From the NCBI RefSeq assembly GCF_900176405.1, contig NZ_FWXJ01000002.1, forward strand, positions 1-64,000: 64,000 nucleotides of DNA, written 5' to 3'. Source of the stretch: Polynucleobacter kasalickyi. GTDB lineage: Bacteria; Pseudomonadota; Gammaproteobacteria; Burkholderiales; Burkholderiaceae. Each line of letters opens with the position of its first letter. Within the stretch, counting starts at the first letter, position 1. Under the pieces are notes generated by a model. The model saw only the letters and a program-made list of their open reading frames with translations, did not search any database and was not told where the DNA came from. The position numbers and the translations under genes were made by a program. Shown piece by piece: positions 61,529 through 64,000 of this stretch.

Positions 61529-63245
61529 GATCTGCTAAACGGGAACGTTCACCCCGCGCTAAAGTCACATGTCCACCATGACGCCAACCCTTAAAGCGAT
61601 CCACGACATAGGTCAAGCCAGAAGACCCTTCCGTTAAATAAGGGGTATCAATCTGGGCAATATTCCCTAGGCAAATCATCTTTGTTCCTGGGCCTGCTCG
61701 AGTAATTAAGGTTTTCATTTGTTTGGGCGTTAAATTTTGCGCTTCATCGATAATTACAAATTTAGCAACAAAGGTTCTTCCCCGCATAAAGTTCATGCTC
61801 TTAATTTTGATCTTCGAGCGAATCAGTTCTTGCGTTGCAGCGCGACCCCATTCACCAGCCCCATCATCATTCCGATGCAGGACTTCTAAGTTGTCATCAA
61901 ATGCGCCCATCCACGGTTGCATTTTCTCTTCTTCAGTACCCGGTAGAAAGCCAATATCCTCCCCAACTGGTACGGTCGCACGGGTGATGATGATTTCGTT
62001 ATAACGTTTACTGTCCAAGACCTGTTCGAGGCCCGCAGCCAATGCTAACAAGGTCTTACCGGTACCTGCTTGGCCTAGTAAAGAAACAAAATCAACCTCA
62101 GGACTCATCAATAAGTTGAGCGCAAAATTTTGTTCACGGTTACGAGCCGTTACGCTCCACACATTGTTTTTCTGATGCGAGAAATCTTTTAGGGTTTGTA
62201 GTAAAGCAGTTTTACCATTAATTTCTTTAACTTGGGCATAAAAGGGCGTACTACCATCGCTGTTTTCTTGGTAAACAAACTGATTTACCATCATCGAGTT
62301 GACGAGAGGACCTGTGACCCGGTAAAACATCGTGCCTGATTTACCATCCGCCCAACTTTCCATTCCTTTGCCATGCTTCGGCCAAAAATCAACCGGTAAT
62401 TGCAATACGCCAGCGTACATCAGATCACGATCTTCTAAAACTTGATCATTAAAGTAATCTTCAGCTGGTAACCCAAGCGCGCGGGCTTTAATCCGCATAT
62501 TGATATCTTTAGATACCAGGACTACTTCTTTATCCGGATGGGTCTCTTGCAACGAACGGACCACACCCAAAATCATATTATCGCCTTTACCCTCTGGTAA
62601 ACCTTCTGGCAATTTGAATTCTTTTAAGTCGGTTTGGAAAAATAATTTACCAGTGGCATCTTTGTTCCCTAATTTATCTAAGGGAATCCCTTCATTGAGC
62701 AGTCCACTGGTAGTGTCGACGAGACCGTCTAAGGCACGACTGACAGAACGGGCATTTCTAGCAACTTCACTCATCCCTTTTTTATGATTATCTAATTCTT
62801 CCAAGGTGGTCATTGGTAAATAAACATCATGCTCTTCAAAACGGAACAATGAAGACGGATCGTGCATCAGTACGTTCGTGTCGAGGACAAACAGGCGTTT
62901 TTTAGTTGAAACCGTGGTACTCACTCTGGCTCTGGAAGAGCGAGGAGTTTCTTGACGTGGCGCCTTATTGGTCTCTTTTGGAAATGATTTTGCTATTTTG
63001 GTGGCGGCATTCTCGGTCGATTTTCTCGGCGAAGTATGTTGCGTGTTCTTTGGCAAATTGTGCGGCGTTTGATGTGGCGCAGTATGTGGCATCGCTTCTT
63101 CTGGCTCAAAAGTAGCCAGGAAGCTTTCGTCATCCTCAACTACTGCCACCACTTGAGGCTTTGGTGGTTTTTTGAGTTCAGGTTTACGCATGCGGGGTAA
63201 ATTGAGTTCATCAGCTGCTTGGTTGGGTGCTGGGGGCAAAGGCAT
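61509..63245 (-). CDS. PIN-domain PhoH-family ATPase
   Basis: 578 residues. A ~110-residue charged, Pro/Lys/Thr-rich N-terminal region is followed by a PIN ribonuclease domain (VLDTNVLMHDP, TTLEELDNHKKG, LVSKDINMRIKA) and a PhoH/RhaPAT ATPase domain with Walker A GQAGTGKT and Walker B FVIIDEAQNLT. PhoH2-type proteins unwind and cut RNA. AGGAG site seven bases before the ATG. Downstream on the same strand is the overlapping NlpC gene. Confidence 0.93.
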   Translation of the reverse strand: MPLPPAPNQAADELNLPRMRKPELKKPPKPQVVAVVEDDESFLATFEPEEAMPHTAPHQTPHNLPKNTQHTSPRKSTENAATKIAKSFPKETNKAPRQETPRSSRARVSTTVSTKKRLFVLDTNVLMHDPSSLFRFEEHDVYLPMTTLEELDNHKKGMSEVARNARSVSRALDGLVDTTSGLLNEGIPLDKLGNKDATGKLFFQTDLKEFKLPEGLPEGKGDNMILGVVRSLQETHPDKEVVLVSKDINMRIKARALGLPAEDYFNDQVLEDRDLMYAGVLQLPVDFWPKHGKGMESWADGKSGTMFYRVTGPLVNSMMVNQFVYQENSDGSTPFYAQVKEINGKTALLQTLKDFSHQKNNVWSVTARNREQNFALNLLMSPEVDFVSLLGQAGTGKTLLALAAGLEQVLDSKRYNEIIITRATVPVGEDIGFLPGTEEEKMQPWMGAFDDNLEVLHRNDDGAGEWGRAATQELIRSKIKIKSMNFMRGRTFVAKFVIIDEAQNLTPKQMKTLITRAGPGTKMICLGNIAQIDTPYLTEGSSGLTYVVDRFKGWRHGGHVTLARGERSRLADHAAEIL

Positions 63246-63504
63246 GCATTAACTCCTATAGGGTTCGTTGTAAACGGTGAATCGATGTGAGATAAAAATA
63301 GGAGAGAGATTCCCGTTAAAAATTCTAGCGGGATCCACTTGACTGAATCTTGGTTGATTGGAGGTGTTTCGATAAATCAGAAACTGCAGAATACTTCGCA
63401 AATCTTTTGGGGGTAATGCTCTGTCTTGAGAAAGTACATCAAGAATGTTGGTAAATGAGGGCTTACAACGTTTTCTTCGCATTAAGAATACATTAGCCCA
63501 AATT

Positions 63505-63972
63505 TCAAGACAATGCAACCACTGTTTTTAAAACCTCTTCCACATGACCTGGGACTTTGATACCACGCCATTCATGCTGTAAAACACCTTTAGAATCAAA
63601 CAAGAAAGTACTTCTCTCGAGGCCTCTTACTTGTTTACCGTACATATTTTTCATTTTCATGACGGCGAAGATGTTGCATAAAACTTCCTCTACGTCCGCC
63701 ACTAATTCAAAGGGTAATTCATGCTTCAATTTAAAGTTTTCGTGGGATTTTAAGGAATCGCGTGATACGCCGACAATGACAGCATTCGCTTGGGTAAACG
63801 CTTCAATCGTGTCTCTAAAATTACCTGCTTCTACCGTACATCCCGGTGTAGCATCTTTCGGATAAAAATATAAAACAAGCTTTTTGCCAAGAAAAGAATT
63901 TGGTTCAAAGACCAAACCTGAAGTCGCTGGAATAGCACACTGGGGGATTGCTTCGCCAATTTTCACTGTCAT
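63505..63972 (-). CDS. bcp: Thiol peroxiredoxin, BCP/PrxQ type
   Basis: 155 residues with an AAGGAC site. Peroxidatic Cys45 in KDATPGCT with the conserved Thr and Pro. The resolving cysteine usually five residues later is Gly50 here; another Cys in VLCNIFAV may replace it, or the enzyme is one-Cys. Reduces peroxides with thioredoxin-like partners in the cytoplasm. Confidence 0.92.
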   Translation of the reverse strand: MTVKIGEAIPQCAIPATSGLVFEPNSFLGKKLVLYFYPKDATPGCTVEAGNFRDTIEAFTQANAVIVGVSRDSLKSHENFKLKHELPFELVADVEEVLCNIFAVMKMKNMYGKQVRGLERSTFLFDSKGVLQHEWRGIKVPGHVEEVLKTVVALS

Positions 63973-64000
63973 TTTTAAGTCCTTGTTGAATTAATTAAGC

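Noticed and set aside
63249..63518. 89-residue minus-strand frame between the PIN-PhoH and peroxiredoxin genes
   Set aside because: It overlaps the end of the peroxiredoxin gene, has no ribosome-binding site or recognisable pattern, and reads like spacer sequence.
1..64000. CRISPR array, rRNA or tRNA genes, complete insertion sequence or prophage
   Set aside because: No regularly spaced repeats, conserved RNA gene sequence or transposase gene was seen on either strand.

Overview
The window reads as chromosomal DNA of a betaproteobacterium of the order Burkholderiales. The best fit is a Polynucleobacter-like freshwater bacterium. The reasons are a moderate to low GC content, seven Bug/TctC-type periplasmic solute receptors (an expansion typical of this order), a PriB gene between rpsF and rpsR, an E. 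coli-type LexA, and a block in the order PIN-PhoH, NlpC, peroxiredoxin. The genus is an inference; no rRNA or tRNA gene is visible.

Layout. 1-3.7 kb: a large secreted RTX protein with AIDA-like repeats, in AT-rich DNA. 3.9-10.8 kb: catabolic and uptake genes (lipoprotein amidohydrolase, BKACE enzyme, alpha/beta hydrolase, three Bug receptors). 10.8-19.2 kb: small membrane protein, KirBac potassium channel preceded by a short upstream ORF, an integrase N-terminal-like fragment, a YqiA-like esterase, a leaderless solute-binding protein, a two-gene chromate transporter, a YCII protein, a fourth Bug receptor, a GST and a quinone-oxidoreductase-like MDR. 19.3-19.5 kb: a decayed DUF1016 nuclease gene. 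19.8-26.1 kb: formate module (OFA-family transporter, NuoE-NuoF fusion, molybdenum formate dehydrogenase alpha subunit). 26.6-29.6 kb: amidohydrolase, NAD(P)H-quinone oxidoreductase, Rieske oxygenase. 29.8-35.2 kb: Tat-exported ABC-type binding protein, OsmC protein, acyl-CoA-dehydrogenase-like flavoprotein, rubredoxin-reductase fusion and two-domain rhodanese, possibly an organosulfur or redox pathway. 35.4-41.2 kb: NUDIX, YgiQ radical SAM protein, small envelope proteins and lexA with two LexA-box-like sites. 41.4-46.9 kb: asparaginase, then the conserved rpsF-priB-rpsR-rplI-dnaB cluster. 47.1-54.2 kb: transglutaminase/DUF2126, ATP-grasp/alpha-E, transglutaminase operon. 54.2-61 kb: GFA protein, three more Bug receptors, a lactonase-like hydrolase, a TauD-type dioxygenase and an FMN hydroxyacid oxidase. 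61-64 kb: NlpC lipoprotein, PIN-PhoH ATPase, peroxiredoxin.

The most notable feature is dnaB. Its ORF carries two inteins. The first, 343 residues, splits the Walker A motif exactly between GK and T. It begins with Ala and carries the Trp/Cys/Thr signature of class 3 inteins, and both of its LAGLIDADG-like motifs have lost their acidic residues. The second is a 140-residue Cys1 mini-intein in a later helicase motif. DnaB should therefore be inactive until the first intein is removed.

Other recurring themes are solute receptors without their membrane partners (seven Bug proteins and one ABC-type protein, with no permease in the window) and relics of mobile or defence genes (DUF1016 remnant, integrase-like fragment, short direct repeats after dnaB).
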